The notes under the pieces: model-generated
Database searches by the model: none
What the model was told of the DNA's origin: nothing
The model's input: the letters and a program-made list of their open reading frames with translations, nothing else
Part shown: piece by piece, positions 50,337 to 58,887 of the stretch
How the letters are laid out: every line of letters starts with the position of its first letter
Position numbering within the stretch: the first letter of the stretch is position 1
Assembly (NCBI RefSeq): GCF_947654165.1
Contig: NZ_CANTKB010000001.1
Coordinates: forward strand, 62,001-126,000
Length of the DNA: 64,000 bases
Source of the DNA: an uncultured Blautia sp.
Lineage (GTDB): Bacteria > Bacillota > Clostridia > Lachnospirales > Lachnospiraceae
Reading direction: 5' to 3'
Translations under genes and position numbers: made by a program

Positions 50337-51080
50337 TTATTCTCGCTTTCCTGAGGAGATCTCTCTGCGTTTTATGAGGATATTATGTTTTGCTGCATAT
50401 TCTTTTGCCAAATCTGACAGGATAGACTTTTCTCTGACCACCACCTGACGGACATGCTTATGTCCAAGAGGGATCAGGTCTTTCTCTGTAATGATCTTCT
50501 TATCCAGCACGGTTTCTGATATCTCTCCCTGTTCTTCCTTCAGGGATACCGGCTGTTTATCTGTTTCTGTTTCTGTTTTACACGGGCACTCTGCTTCCTG
50601 CCCGTGAAGAATCTGATCCGGAATCTTACTGTGCGGAAGGATCACCACCCCGCTTTGTCTCAAAAGTTCCAGATTTTCCTCAAGCCTCTGATAGAATGCT
50701 TTCGGGGCTGTCTCCTGATAACGATACAGTTCGATTCCTTCACTGCTCACATAGATTTTCTTTCCTTCCAACAGTGCCTGACCAAACAGTCTGGTAAAAC
50801 CATTGTCAAAAATACCATGACTGATATTTCCCAGTGCTTCATTGGACAGCGTATACACAACAACTGCTTCGTAATCTTTTACAGAACACTGATACTCCGC
50901 CAACAGTGCACAGTCCATCCGGTAATATTGACACAGCCTGCTGTTTTCCAGCGTCTCATGGCAAAGATTCCCATGCTCTTCCGTGAGTACCAGAATAGAC
51001 GGTAAGGTTTCCTGCTCCATGGATTGCAGTTTTTCCTGAACCCTCTTACAGATTTCCTGTAACAATACATCTGTATCCAC
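50337..51080 (-). CDS. Ethanolamine-utilisation-associated protein (TIGR02536-like)
   Basis: 247 residues. The N-terminal helix DTDVLLQEICKRVQEKLQ resembles an encapsulation peptide. The middle (SILVLTEEHGNLCHETLEN, YEAVVVYTLSNEALGN) has a flavoprotein-like Rossmann character. The C-terminus reads ITEKDLIPLGHKHVRQVVVREKSILSDLAKEYA. The position between eutJ and eutN matches the unnamed eut protein of Firmicute loci. Its function is unknown. Confidence 0.75.
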   Translation of the reverse strand: MDTDVLLQEICKRVQEKLQSMEQETLPSILVLTEEHGNLCHETLENSRLCQYYRMDCALLAEYQCSVKDYEAVVVYTLSNEALGNISHGIFDNGFTRLFGQALLEGKKIYVSSEGIELYRYQETAPKAFYQRLEENLELLRQSGVVILPHSKIPDQILHGQEAECPCKTETETDKQPVSLKEEQGEISETVLDKKIITEKDLIPLGHKHVRQVVVREKSILSDLAKEYAAKHNILIKRREISSGKRE

Positions 51081-51116
51081 GCCTTTCTCCTCCTTTCTCT
51101 CTATTTTCTGCCTGTT

Positions 51117-51938
51117 TTAAGCAGGCTGACAGTTCATAGCTATTCCCGCCGGTGTTACCAGAAACGGGTCTTCCGGCTTCACAGTCCTGATCCCTGTCTC
51201 TTTTTCTATGATTGTTTCAATCCCTGTGAGGCAGCAGGTACCGCCGCACAGGTAAATCGTATCAATGTCTTTTCCGCTGACATAGCGGTTGATAATGGAC
51301 GCAATCTTTTCTACCACGGCTTTCAGCACCGGAAGAATTTCCTTGTGTCTGCTGTAATCCTGTTTTATTGCCTCTGCTTCCGCAAAAGAGATGTGATAGT
51401 TTCCGGCAAGTACTAAAGAAAGATGTGTCCCTCCTGTTGGTTCATCCTCCACCTGTACTACTTTTCCGTCTTTTAACATGGCCAGCCCGGTAGTTCCTCC
51501 GCCCACATCCACGATTACACCATCCTGAATCTCATAGACTGCATTTGCGGAGCTTGGCTCATCTAAAACAGCCGAAACTTCAAAGCCAGCCCCCTCTGCT
51601 ATATAACAGTGAGTTTTGGTACTGCTCTCTGTTCCTGCCGGCATGGCAATGGCACAGTTTGTCAGTTCCCGTCCCAAGCGCTTCTCTAGTTTTTCTTTTA
51701 GCGTACGGACGATTGACAACGCTCCGGTATAATCTACCACAACACCGTCTCTCAACACACTGGCTGCCTGTTTTTCACAGGCTACCGGCTGATTCTCTTC
51801 ATCCAGCACCACGATTACAATATAAGCAGTTCCCAGATCTAAACCAACTTTTAATTTCCCTTTGGCAGGAAAGGTTTTTGTCTCTGATTCTGCCACACGT
51901 CTCATAAATTCTTCCACATGCCTGATATCCATCTGCAA
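51117..51938 (-). CDS. eutJ: EutJ, Hsp70/actin-fold accessory protein
   Basis: 273 residues with phosphate-1 motif KVGLDLGTAYIVIVVLDE and phosphate-2 DGVIVDVGGGTTGLAMLKDG. It resembles DnaK-like ATPases and is thought to aid assembly or cargo folding, though its role is not settled. Confidence 0.92.
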   Translation of the reverse strand: MQMDIRHVEEFMRRVAESETKTFPAKGKLKVGLDLGTAYIVIVVLDEENQPVACEKQAASVLRDGVVVDYTGALSIVRTLKEKLEKRLGRELTNCAIAMPAGTESSTKTHCYIAEGAGFEVSAVLDEPSSANAVYEIQDGVIVDVGGGTTGLAMLKDGKVVQVEDEPTGGTHLSLVLAGNYHISFAEAEAIKQDYSRHKEILPVLKAVVEKIASIINRYVSGKDIDTIYLCGGTCCLTGIETIIEKETGIRTVKPEDPFLVTPAGIAMNCQPA

Positions 51939-51953
51939 CTGCTCCTTACTATT

Positions 51954-52565
51954 TTAATGTATAATTTTACCAAGGGTAAATCCTTTTACTGAAGCTGCGT
52001 TTGCCTCATCAAAATCAATATGCATCTTAAAATTAAATTCCGGGCTGACACGGACGATCACATCGTCAAAGGTTACCGGACGTTCACTCAATATTTTGAC
52101 ACTCACATGTTCCTTATCTTTAAGCTGCAGCATATCTGCCACATCTGTAGGAACATGAATGTGATTGTGTGCTACAATGGTGCCCTCCTCAAGGGAGATG
52201 CTTCCTGCAGGTCCCTCCAGGATCAACGGTGCCGACCCCTTTACGTCTCCGGATTCTCTAAGAGGTGCTTTTACCCCCAGTGCCACACAGTCACTTACTG
52301 ACAATTCTACCTGCGTGGCTTTCCGAACCGGTCCCAGCACGGCTACTCGTTCTTTTCTTCCTTTTGGTCCTATGAGTGTAATACGTTCTTCACAGAGGAA
52401 CTGCCCCTTTTGGGAAAGGGGGCGCTTCTCATGAAGCACCTGTCCTTTACCGAAAAGTTTCTCTACATCTTCGTCTGTAAGATGTACATGGCGGGCAGAA
52501 ACCTCTACCTCTACCAATCCGGCCTTTGTTATCGTATCCAGCACTTTTTTGATCAACTGTTCCAT
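51954..52565 (-). CDS. pduL: PduL-type phosphotransacylase
   Basis: 203 residues with zinc-ligand motifs VEVSARHVHLTDED and VAHNHIHVPTDVADML. It converts acetyl-CoA to acetyl phosphate and frees CoA inside the compartment. The N-terminal MEQLIKKVLDTITKAG is a clear amphipathic encapsulation helix. It serves as the eut phosphotransacetylase (EutD role). Confidence 0.93.
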   Translation of the reverse strand: MEQLIKKVLDTITKAGLVEVEVSARHVHLTDEDVEKLFGKGQVLHEKRPLSQKGQFLCEERITLIGPKGRKERVAVLGPVRKATQVELSVSDCVALGVKAPLRESGDVKGSAPLILEGPAGSISLEEGTIVAHNHIHVPTDVADMLQLKDKEHVSVKILSERPVTFDDVIVRVSPEFNFKMHIDFDEANAASVKGFTLGKIIH

Positions 52566-52567
52566 GC

Positions 52568-53374
52568 TTACTCCTTATAGGCCTCTGCCAGATACTTGCA
52601 CATGACAATGTGCATAGCACTGGACATTCTGTTTAATTCCTCAATGATATCTTCTCTGGTGTATTCTCTTCCTTCATGAAAAGCTGTTGCTGCCGCCACT
52701 TCTGTTTCCCGGACTGCTGCCCGAAGCTGGTTCAGCAGTGCATATGCTTTTCCTAAGGTATAATCAGGGAGCACCATCTGTTTAATCTTATAAAACTTCA
52801 TGGGATTATGAGAATGTTCTCTTAATTCCGCATGATTCAGGCCAATGATAAGTTCTCTGCGGAAAGGTTCGTTCATAACATCGCATCGCATCATTTCCCG
52901 CAGACTTACCAGGATATCCTGCAGATCATCAATAAGTTTCTGAGACTCTCCCATTTCCAGAAGTATGGTCTGATTCAGGACAAAAAGTGTTTCCAGGCTG
53001 TCCAGTTTGCCCCGGAAGAAAATCCGTTTATGATTTTTCGGAACCAGTGTATTGCCAAATAAATGTGTCATATGTTCCGGCTTTTCGTAATAATATGCAC
53101 CTGTATCATAATCTACAAATCTTGGCTTTGCCTCTTTTGCCACTTGCACCTGAGGCATTGGAAGAACTTCTGTTGCCTGGATCTCCGGTTTTTCTGAATC
53201 TTTTTCTTCCCTGTTTACTCTTTTCTTGTTCCTTCCGTCTTCGATACGGATTTTACATTGCTGCAGATATTCTCTTGCAGCCGGAGAGAGGATTTTCCCC
53301 TCCGGCACGGTATAAGATTCCGGGGTAGATGCCCGAAGTTCGCTGCGCAGTGCTGCTTCTGTGATCACTTTCAT
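52568..53374 (-). CDS. eutT: EutT cobalamin adenosyltransferase
   Basis: 268 residues from the ATG at 53374 (GAGGTGG upstream). The N-terminus is KVITEAALRSELR, and MTHLFGNTLVPKNHKRIFFRGKLDSLE is family-typical. The CC-x2-C metal motif of enteric EutT is not seen, so it may be the metal-independent class. It makes adenosylcobalamin for EutBC. Confidence 0.9.
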   Translation of the reverse strand: MKVITEAALRSELRASTPESYTVPEGKILSPAAREYLQQCKIRIEDGRNKKRVNREEKDSEKPEIQATEVLPMPQVQVAKEAKPRFVDYDTGAYYYEKPEHMTHLFGNTLVPKNHKRIFFRGKLDSLETLFVLNQTILLEMGESQKLIDDLQDILVSLREMMRCDVMNEPFRRELIIGLNHAELREHSHNPMKFYKIKQMVLPDYTLGKAYALLNQLRAAVRETEVAAATAFHEGREYTREDIIEELNRMSSAMHIVMCKYLAEAYKE

Positions 53375-53434
53375 ATCCGGTAGTCCACCTCCTCTCACTT
53401 CTGCCTATAGATCTGACAGTCTACACTGCCCTCT

Positions 53435-53725
53435 TTATTTTCCAAGAGAAGGTAAGATTGCTTCTACTTCTTCGTGTGGTCTTGGGATCACATGAATGGA
53501 GATCAGTTCTCCCACACGTTCTGCTGCGGCTGCTCCTGCATCTGTTGCTGCCTTAACGGCTCCTACATCGCCTCTTACCATAACAGTTACAAGACCTCCG
53601 CCTACATGCTCTTTTCCGATCAAAGTCACGTTTGCTGCTTTTACCATTGCATCTGCTGCCTCAATGGATGCCACCAAACCTTTTGTTTCTATCATTCCCA
53701 GTGCCTGCTGTGCTGCCATAACCAT
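53435..53725 (-). CDS. eutM: EutM hexameric shell protein
   Basis: 96 residues, one BMC domain (ALGMIETKGLVASIEAADAMVKAANVTLIGKEHVGGGLVTVMV). Hexamers of EutM tile the shell facets. The C-terminal IHVIPRPHEEVEAIL is conserved. Confidence 0.96.
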   Translation of the reverse strand: MVMAAQQALGMIETKGLVASIEAADAMVKAANVTLIGKEHVGGGLVTVMVRGDVGAVKAATDAGAAAAERVGELISIHVIPRPHEEVEAILPSLGK

Positions 53726-53743
53726 TCCTCCTTATTTGTCATT

Positions 53744-55219
53744 TTATGAGTTCTGAAGACGCTTGATAATCTCTTTTACTACTGCGTCAATATCAATATC
53801 ATCATAGCTCTGAGGCTTACAGATACCTTCGGAACAGTCCGGAAGATTCGCTTTGATATCTTCCAGTTCAGAAAGTCCCTCTGCCACATAGCGCAGATTC
53901 ATCAAATGCTTTGGTCCTACATTTTCAGAGGTAGCACTTCCTCCTACGGCACCGCATCCCAATGTAAGGGAAGGCTGCAGACCGGTCGTACCGCCGATGC
54001 CTCCTAAAGCACTTGGTGTATTTACAATAATCCTGGAAGCCGGGATTCTCTGTGCAAAATAAGTTACCATATTCTCATCCTTGGTATGCATGGAGAAGGT
54101 ATGACCCGCTCCTTCATAGTGAAGGATCTCTGCACAGAGTTCACAGATTTCCACATAGGAAGGTGCTGTGTAAAATGCAAGAATCGGAGCCAGTTTCTCA
54201 TTGGAATAGGGATGTCCTCTTCCGATTCCAGTCTCCCTTGCCACCAGCACTCTGGTACCCTCCGGTATCTCGATTCCTGCCAGATCAGCAATCACTTTCG
54301 CTGATTTTCCGACGATCATAGGATTCATCGTTCCATTTGACCGCAGAATGAAGCTTCCCAGTTTTTTGATCTGTTCCGGTGTAAGGAAGTATGCACCCTG
54401 TCTTTCCATCTCTGCCTGTACTTCTGCCTGCATATTGTCATCACATACCACTGACTGCTCAGAAGCACAGATGGTTCCATTATCAAAGGTTTTGGAATCC
54501 AGGATCCTCTTTACTGCTAATTTGATATCCGCAGTTTTTTCAATATATGCCGGACCATTTCCTGGTCCTACCCCGATAGCCGGAGTTCCTGACGAGTAAG
54601 CGGCTCTTACCATAGCCGAACCTCCTGTTGCCAGGATCATAGAGACATCCGGGTGACGCATCAGATTGTCTGTAGCCTGTATGGTGGGAATGGTGATGCA
54701 ATTCACCAGATCTTCATTTCCTCCCGCCTCTGCAATGGCCTGTCGGATCACCTTCACAGTCTCTAAAATACAGTTTCTTGCATTTGGATGGGGTGAAAAT
54801 ACGATCGCATTTCCTGCCTTGATGGCAATTTCCGCTTTATATAAAGCAGTCGATGTTGGGTTTGTGGACGGGATCAGTCCTGCGATCACCCCTACAGGAA
54901 CAGCAATGGTACGGATTTTCTTTTCCTCATTGCGTTCCAGCTCTCCAATGGTTTTCATATCTTTTATGTGCTGGTAAACGCCGTCGCTGGCGAATACATT
55001 TTTAATCACTTTGTCAGCTTCAATACCGAATCCGGTCTCTTCATGTGCCAGCTTAGCAAGACGCTTTGCATTTCGAACCCCGGCCTGTGCCACAGATTTT
55101 ACGATTCTGTCCACATCAGCCTGGCTTCCTGCTGCCAGTTCCTGCTGGGCTGCTTTTGCTTTTTCTACCAGTTCCCGCACTTCCTGTACTGACAAAAGGT
55201 CTTTATCATATAATTGCAT
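53744..55219 (-). CDS. eutE: Acetaldehyde dehydrogenase (acetylating) EutE
   Basis: 491 residues with the catalytic Cys in NGTICASEQSVV and NAD-binding VIAGLIPSTNPTSTALYKA. It turns acetaldehyde, NAD and CoA into acetyl-CoA. The last helix, DIDAVVKEIIKRLQN, is a candidate C-terminal encapsulation peptide. Confidence 0.95.
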   Translation of the reverse strand: MQLYDKDLLSVQEVRELVEKAKAAQQELAAGSQADVDRIVKSVAQAGVRNAKRLAKLAHEETGFGIEADKVIKNVFASDGVYQHIKDMKTIGELERNEEKKIRTIAVPVGVIAGLIPSTNPTSTALYKAEIAIKAGNAIVFSPHPNARNCILETVKVIRQAIAEAGGNEDLVNCITIPTIQATDNLMRHPDVSMILATGGSAMVRAAYSSGTPAIGVGPGNGPAYIEKTADIKLAVKRILDSKTFDNGTICASEQSVVCDDNMQAEVQAEMERQGAYFLTPEQIKKLGSFILRSNGTMNPMIVGKSAKVIADLAGIEIPEGTRVLVARETGIGRGHPYSNEKLAPILAFYTAPSYVEICELCAEILHYEGAGHTFSMHTKDENMVTYFAQRIPASRIIVNTPSALGGIGGTTGLQPSLTLGCGAVGGSATSENVGPKHLMNLRYVAEGLSELEDIKANLPDCSEGICKPQSYDDIDIDAVVKEIIKRLQNS

Positions 55220-55222
55220 AAT

Positions 55223-55822
55223 CTACCTCTCTTGTCCGGTAAATGCTGTGATAGCGTCAATGAGCTGCTGCTTCTTGGCAAAACGGATTTCCTTGGATGT
55301 CAGATTCGTAATCTTCAAATCTCTTGCCAGAGTACGGAGACTGGCAACTGTCATCTCTTCCATCTGCTCTCTGGTATAAATACGTTCTTCCTCTGACGTT
55401 CCGTTTTCTTCTTTATGCTGTTCCTCTGGCGCTTCCTCCTGTGCTGCCGGATTTTCCGTTCTTTTTTCTTCTTCAGACATTTCGTCTGCTTCTGCCTGTT
55501 CTGTCTCTGGTGTTGGTTCCTGCGTTTCCTGTTCTTGTTTTTTGGGATGCTCAGGATTAGCCGTGAGCATGCTCTTTACATCCTTAGCCGGACGTGGAAT
55601 CACATGAACGCTTACCACAGTCCCAACTCGTTCAGCTGCCGCCGCAGATGCATCTACAGCAGCTTTTACTGCACCTACATCGCCCTCGATCAGTACGGTC
55701 ACCAGACCGCCTTTGACCCGGACTACATCTACCAGAGATACGTTTGCAGCTTTCAGTGCACTGTCCAAAGCCTCTACTGCTGCCAGGTAGCCGTATGTCT
55801 CAATCATTCCCAGTGCATTCAT
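55223..55822 (-). CDS. eutK: EutK-like BMC shell protein with charged linker and SAP/Rho-N-like tail
   Basis: 199 residues. An N-terminal BMC domain (1-90) like EutM is followed by a Glu/Pro-rich linker (about 95-150) and then REQMEEMTVASLRTLARDLKITNLTSKEIRFAKKQQLIDAI. That last segment resembles SAP or Rho N-terminal helical folds that bind nucleic acid. Enteric EutK also has a C-terminal helix-turn-helix, but of another type. The tail may face the lumen. Confidence 0.82.
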   Translation of the reverse strand: MNALGMIETYGYLAAVEALDSALKAANVSLVDVVRVKGGLVTVLIEGDVGAVKAAVDASAAAAERVGTVVSVHVIPRPAKDVKSMLTANPEHPKKQEQETQEPTPETEQAEADEMSEEEKRTENPAAQEEAPEEQHKEENGTSEEERIYTREQMEEMTVASLRTLARDLKITNLTSKEIRFAKKQQLIDAITAFTGQER

Positions 55823-55861
55823 GCCTTAACCTCCACCTGCAGGCTCCCCTGGAGCCCGCGT

Positions 55862-56512
55862 TTATTCTTTCGGATTCTCAGCCACAAATTCTACTGCTGC
55901 CGCAAATGCATCGCAGGCAGCTTTACATGCTGACTGACTTCCTGTAAGCAAGGCTCCACCGAAGTTGGTCTCTGATGGCGGTGCATACAGAACACACATT
56001 TTTACATCTGCTGCTTTCAGCGCTGCATCCACACCATACATTGCTTCCAGAGGAGGTGCGATCAGATATGCCAGTGCTTCTCCTTCCTGGATACCTGCAC
56101 CTTCTGAAAGATAAGAACCTGTTCTGGAAATGCAGTGAGCATAATATACAATAGAATCATCTTCGTTTGCTGATACGAAATATGCCTGATTTTCAATCAC
56201 ATCTACACAGGCTTCCAGTCCGCTTCTTACCTCTGCCGGATTCGGACCTGCCAAAATGCCTATGATCTCACCTGCCAATTTTGTGTTTGCATTGGCAGCA
56301 CCTGCATAAAAACTTTTCGCATAGACCACTTTTACATCTGCTTTTTTGGTTGCTTCATCAAGAGCTGTATAGGTAACATCATCACAATCTGAGGTAATCA
56401 ATGCCAAAGATTTCATTCCCGGCTCCAGATTCAGCTCCTTTGCCATATCCGGACTTACATTTGGGATAATTTTTGATGCAAGGACTGTAGCTCTTACTGG
56501 ATCTCTTTTCAT
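55862..56512 (-). CDS. eutL: EutL tandem BMC trimeric shell protein
   Basis: 216 residues with two permuted BMC domains (LASKIIPNVSPDMAKELNLEPGM at the start). EutL trimers form pores that can open or close and bind cobalamin or ethanolamine in structural work on homologues. Confidence 0.94.
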   Translation of the reverse strand: MKRDPVRATVLASKIIPNVSPDMAKELNLEPGMKSLALITSDCDDVTYTALDEATKKADVKVVYAKSFYAGAANANTKLAGEIIGILAGPNPAEVRSGLEACVDVIENQAYFVSANEDDSIVYYAHCISRTGSYLSEGAGIQEGEALAYLIAPPLEAMYGVDAALKAADVKMCVLYAPPSETNFGGALLTGSQSACKAACDAFAAAVEFVAENPKE

Positions 56513-56554
56513 GGAATTTCCTCCTCTTATTCTCTCAATTTTATTTATCTTTTC

Positions 56555-57448
56555 TTACAGTTTTAAATCTGTTCCACTTGCTTTGTTATCCAGAATCTTC
56601 TTGATAATATCTGCAATATGAGCACCTGCTTCTGCCGGAATGGTTCCTGCTTTGTGAATATTGGAAACAACGGTTCTTCTTGCCTCCGGCATACCTACGG
56701 TTGCTTTGTAAGCAATGTATGCAGACATAGATTCTGCCGTGATCAGACCGGGACGTTCTCCGATCAGTACACAGGTAACATCCGCTCCTGTGATCTCTGA
56801 AACCTGATCCATAGCACCAACACGTCCGTATTTTACAAAGAATGGAACTCCGGTATCAATACCATAACTCTTTAAGCCCTGTTCAATAGCCGGAAGCACA
56901 TCGCCTACATTGGCTGCAACAGCGGCTGAACTAAGTCCGTCGGATACAAAGATCTGTACCGTAGGATGCATTTTACATTTTTCTTTAATAGTCTTAACTG
57001 CATCGTCATCCAGTTTTCTTCCCAGGTCCGGACGGGTAAGATAAACGTCTTTATTGTCACACTGTGTCTTTACAGAAAACAGTCCCATACTGTCAATAAA
57101 ATCCTGATCTACATCAGAGAATACCGCATCCTGTGCTGCGGAATGTGCTGCTCGAAACTGCAATACAGGGTCTGTTTTATACCTTGCACCTGCTTTTCCG
57201 ATTCCGAGACGGCAAGGTGCATACTGTTTTAAATCATAATAAGCTTCTTTATTTACCGGATTTTCTACCAGGTATTGTTTACGAATATCTACTTCTGTCA
57301 CATCCGGAATACAGCCTTCTTCAATCTCCGGTGCTTTCAGGCAGGATGCACAGCCTGTAACCGCACTCTCATTTTCTTCTTTTTTATCCAGATTCATTTC
57401 TTGAAGAACCTGTGCAATGATTGTTCTTAAATCGTTTTCGTTTACCAA
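56555..57448 (-). CDS. eutC: Ethanolamine ammonia-lyase small subunit
   Basis: 297 residues with VENPVNKEAYYDLKQYAPCRLGIGKAGARY and VLIGERPGLITAESMSAYIAYK. It forms with EutB the B12-dependent lyase that gives acetaldehyde and ammonia. The N-terminal ENDLRTIIAQVLQEMN is an encapsulation-type helix. Confidence 0.96.
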   Translation of the reverse strand: MVNENDLRTIIAQVLQEMNLDKKEENESAVTGCASCLKAPEIEEGCIPDVTEVDIRKQYLVENPVNKEAYYDLKQYAPCRLGIGKAGARYKTDPVLQFRAAHSAAQDAVFSDVDQDFIDSMGLFSVKTQCDNKDVYLTRPDLGRKLDDDAVKTIKEKCKMHPTVQIFVSDGLSSAAVAANVGDVLPAIEQGLKSYGIDTGVPFFVKYGRVGAMDQVSEITGADVTCVLIGERPGLITAESMSAYIAYKATVGMPEARRTVVSNIHKAGTIPAEAGAHIADIIKKILDNKASGTDLKL

Positions 57449-57461
57449 GATATGCTACCTC

Positions 57462-58829
57462 CTATTTCATAAATACTGATGCATCTCCTGCCAGCGGTGT
57501 CAAGATACCATCTTTGGAGAATCCCATCTTTTCCAGCCACATATCGAACTCACGGATTGGACGCAGTCCGAATACTTCTCTTAAGCTGGCTGCCTCATGG
57601 AAACCAGTACACTGATACATCAACATACAGTCATCACCCTGTGGTACTCCCATGACATAATTACAACCTGCTGCTACGAGAAGAGTAGCCAGATTTTCAA
57701 TATCATTCTGGTCTGCTTTCATATGGTTTGTGTAACATGCATCACATCCCATAGGAATTCCTGTAAGTTTACCCATGAAATGATCTTCCAGACCTGCACG
57801 GATAACCTGTTTGGAATCATAGAGATATTCAGGTCCGATAAAACCTACAACGGTATTTACCAGGAACGGATTATAACGTTTTGCAAATCCATAGCATCTC
57901 GCTTCCATGGTCACCTGGTCCCATCCGTTATGTGCTTCTGAAGAAAGCTCAGAACCCTGTCCTGTTTCAAAATACATTAAGTTCGGTCCTGTACTGGTAG
58001 CTTCTTTCATCATCATATCATGTGCTTCATCCAACATTGCAGCAGTAAGTCCAAACGCCTCATTTCCCTTCTGAGAACCTGCAATAGACTGGAAACACAG
58101 GTCTATCGGTGCTTTCATTTTCCGAACTGCTTCCATCTGTGTAGTCACATGAGCAAGTACACAGATCTGTGTTGGAACTTCCCATTTATTTTTAAACTCA
58201 TCAAAGCTTTTTAAGATTCTCGCGACACTTTCTACTGAATCATCTACCGGGTTCAGTCCAATAACAGCATCACCACAGCCTACGCTCAGACCTTCCATCA
58301 CAGATGCCATGATTCCTTTTGGATCGTCTGTGGTATGGTTTGGCTGCAGACGGGATGAGAAGGTTCCCGGGAGACCAATGGTCGTATTACAATGTGCGGA
58401 AATCCTGATCTTTTTTGCTGCATAGATCAAATCCAGGTTGCTCATCAGTTTGCAGACTGCAGCTACCATTTCACTGGTAAGACCTCTGGATGCACGTTTG
58501 ATCATATCTCCTGTGGTACGGGTATCCAGGATCCATTCACGGAATTCCGCTACGGTTTTATTCTTGTGTTCCTTATAAATCTGTTCATTGACGCCGTCCT
58601 GGATGATTCTGGTAACTTCATCTTCCTCATACGGCACAGCCGGATTGTTTCTTAATTCTTCCAGTGTAATATGGGAAAGCACTACCTTTGCCGCTACACG
58701 CTCTTCTGCTGATTCTGCTGCAATCCCTGCCAGTTTATCACCGGATTTCTCTTCATTGGCCTTTGCCATCACTTCACGAAGAGATTTAAATTCATATACT
58801 TTACCAAATAATTTAGTCTTAAGAATCAA
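57462..58829 (-). CDS. eutB: Ethanolamine ammonia-lyase large subunit
   Basis: 455 residues, the family's normal length. SLREVMAKANEEKSGDKLAGIAAES, NTTIGLPGTFSSRLQPNHTTDDPKG and GCDACYTNHMKADQND are conserved around the active barrel. It is the catalytic subunit of EutBC. Confidence 0.97.
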   Translation of the reverse strand: MILKTKLFGKVYEFKSLREVMAKANEEKSGDKLAGIAAESAEERVAAKVVLSHITLEELRNNPAVPYEEDEVTRIIQDGVNEQIYKEHKNKTVAEFREWILDTRTTGDMIKRASRGLTSEMVAAVCKLMSNLDLIYAAKKIRISAHCNTTIGLPGTFSSRLQPNHTTDDPKGIMASVMEGLSVGCGDAVIGLNPVDDSVESVARILKSFDEFKNKWEVPTQICVLAHVTTQMEAVRKMKAPIDLCFQSIAGSQKGNEAFGLTAAMLDEAHDMMMKEATSTGPNLMYFETGQGSELSSEAHNGWDQVTMEARCYGFAKRYNPFLVNTVVGFIGPEYLYDSKQVIRAGLEDHFMGKLTGIPMGCDACYTNHMKADQNDIENLATLLVAAGCNYVMGVPQGDDCMLMYQCTGFHEAASLREVFGLRPIREFDMWLEKMGFSKDGILTPLAGDASVFMK

Positions 58830-58858
58830 CTCATTTCACCTCTACTTTTCTATACGTC

Positions 58859-58887
58859 ACTGCGATTTCTGCCATCCATTTCGCAGT
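58859..58887 (-). promoter_or_regulatory. Stem-loop between eutA and eutB
   Basis: ACTGCGA and TCGCAGT (7 bp) enclose a 15-nt loop directly after the eutA stop codon. No U-run follows, so it is unlikely to be a terminator. It may protect or process the message between eutA and eutB. Confidence 0.5.

Noticed and set aside
58859..58887. Stem-loop after eutA as an EutV (ANTAR) target
   Set aside because: It is single, has a 15-nt loop instead of the hexaloop pair, and no terminator overlaps it.
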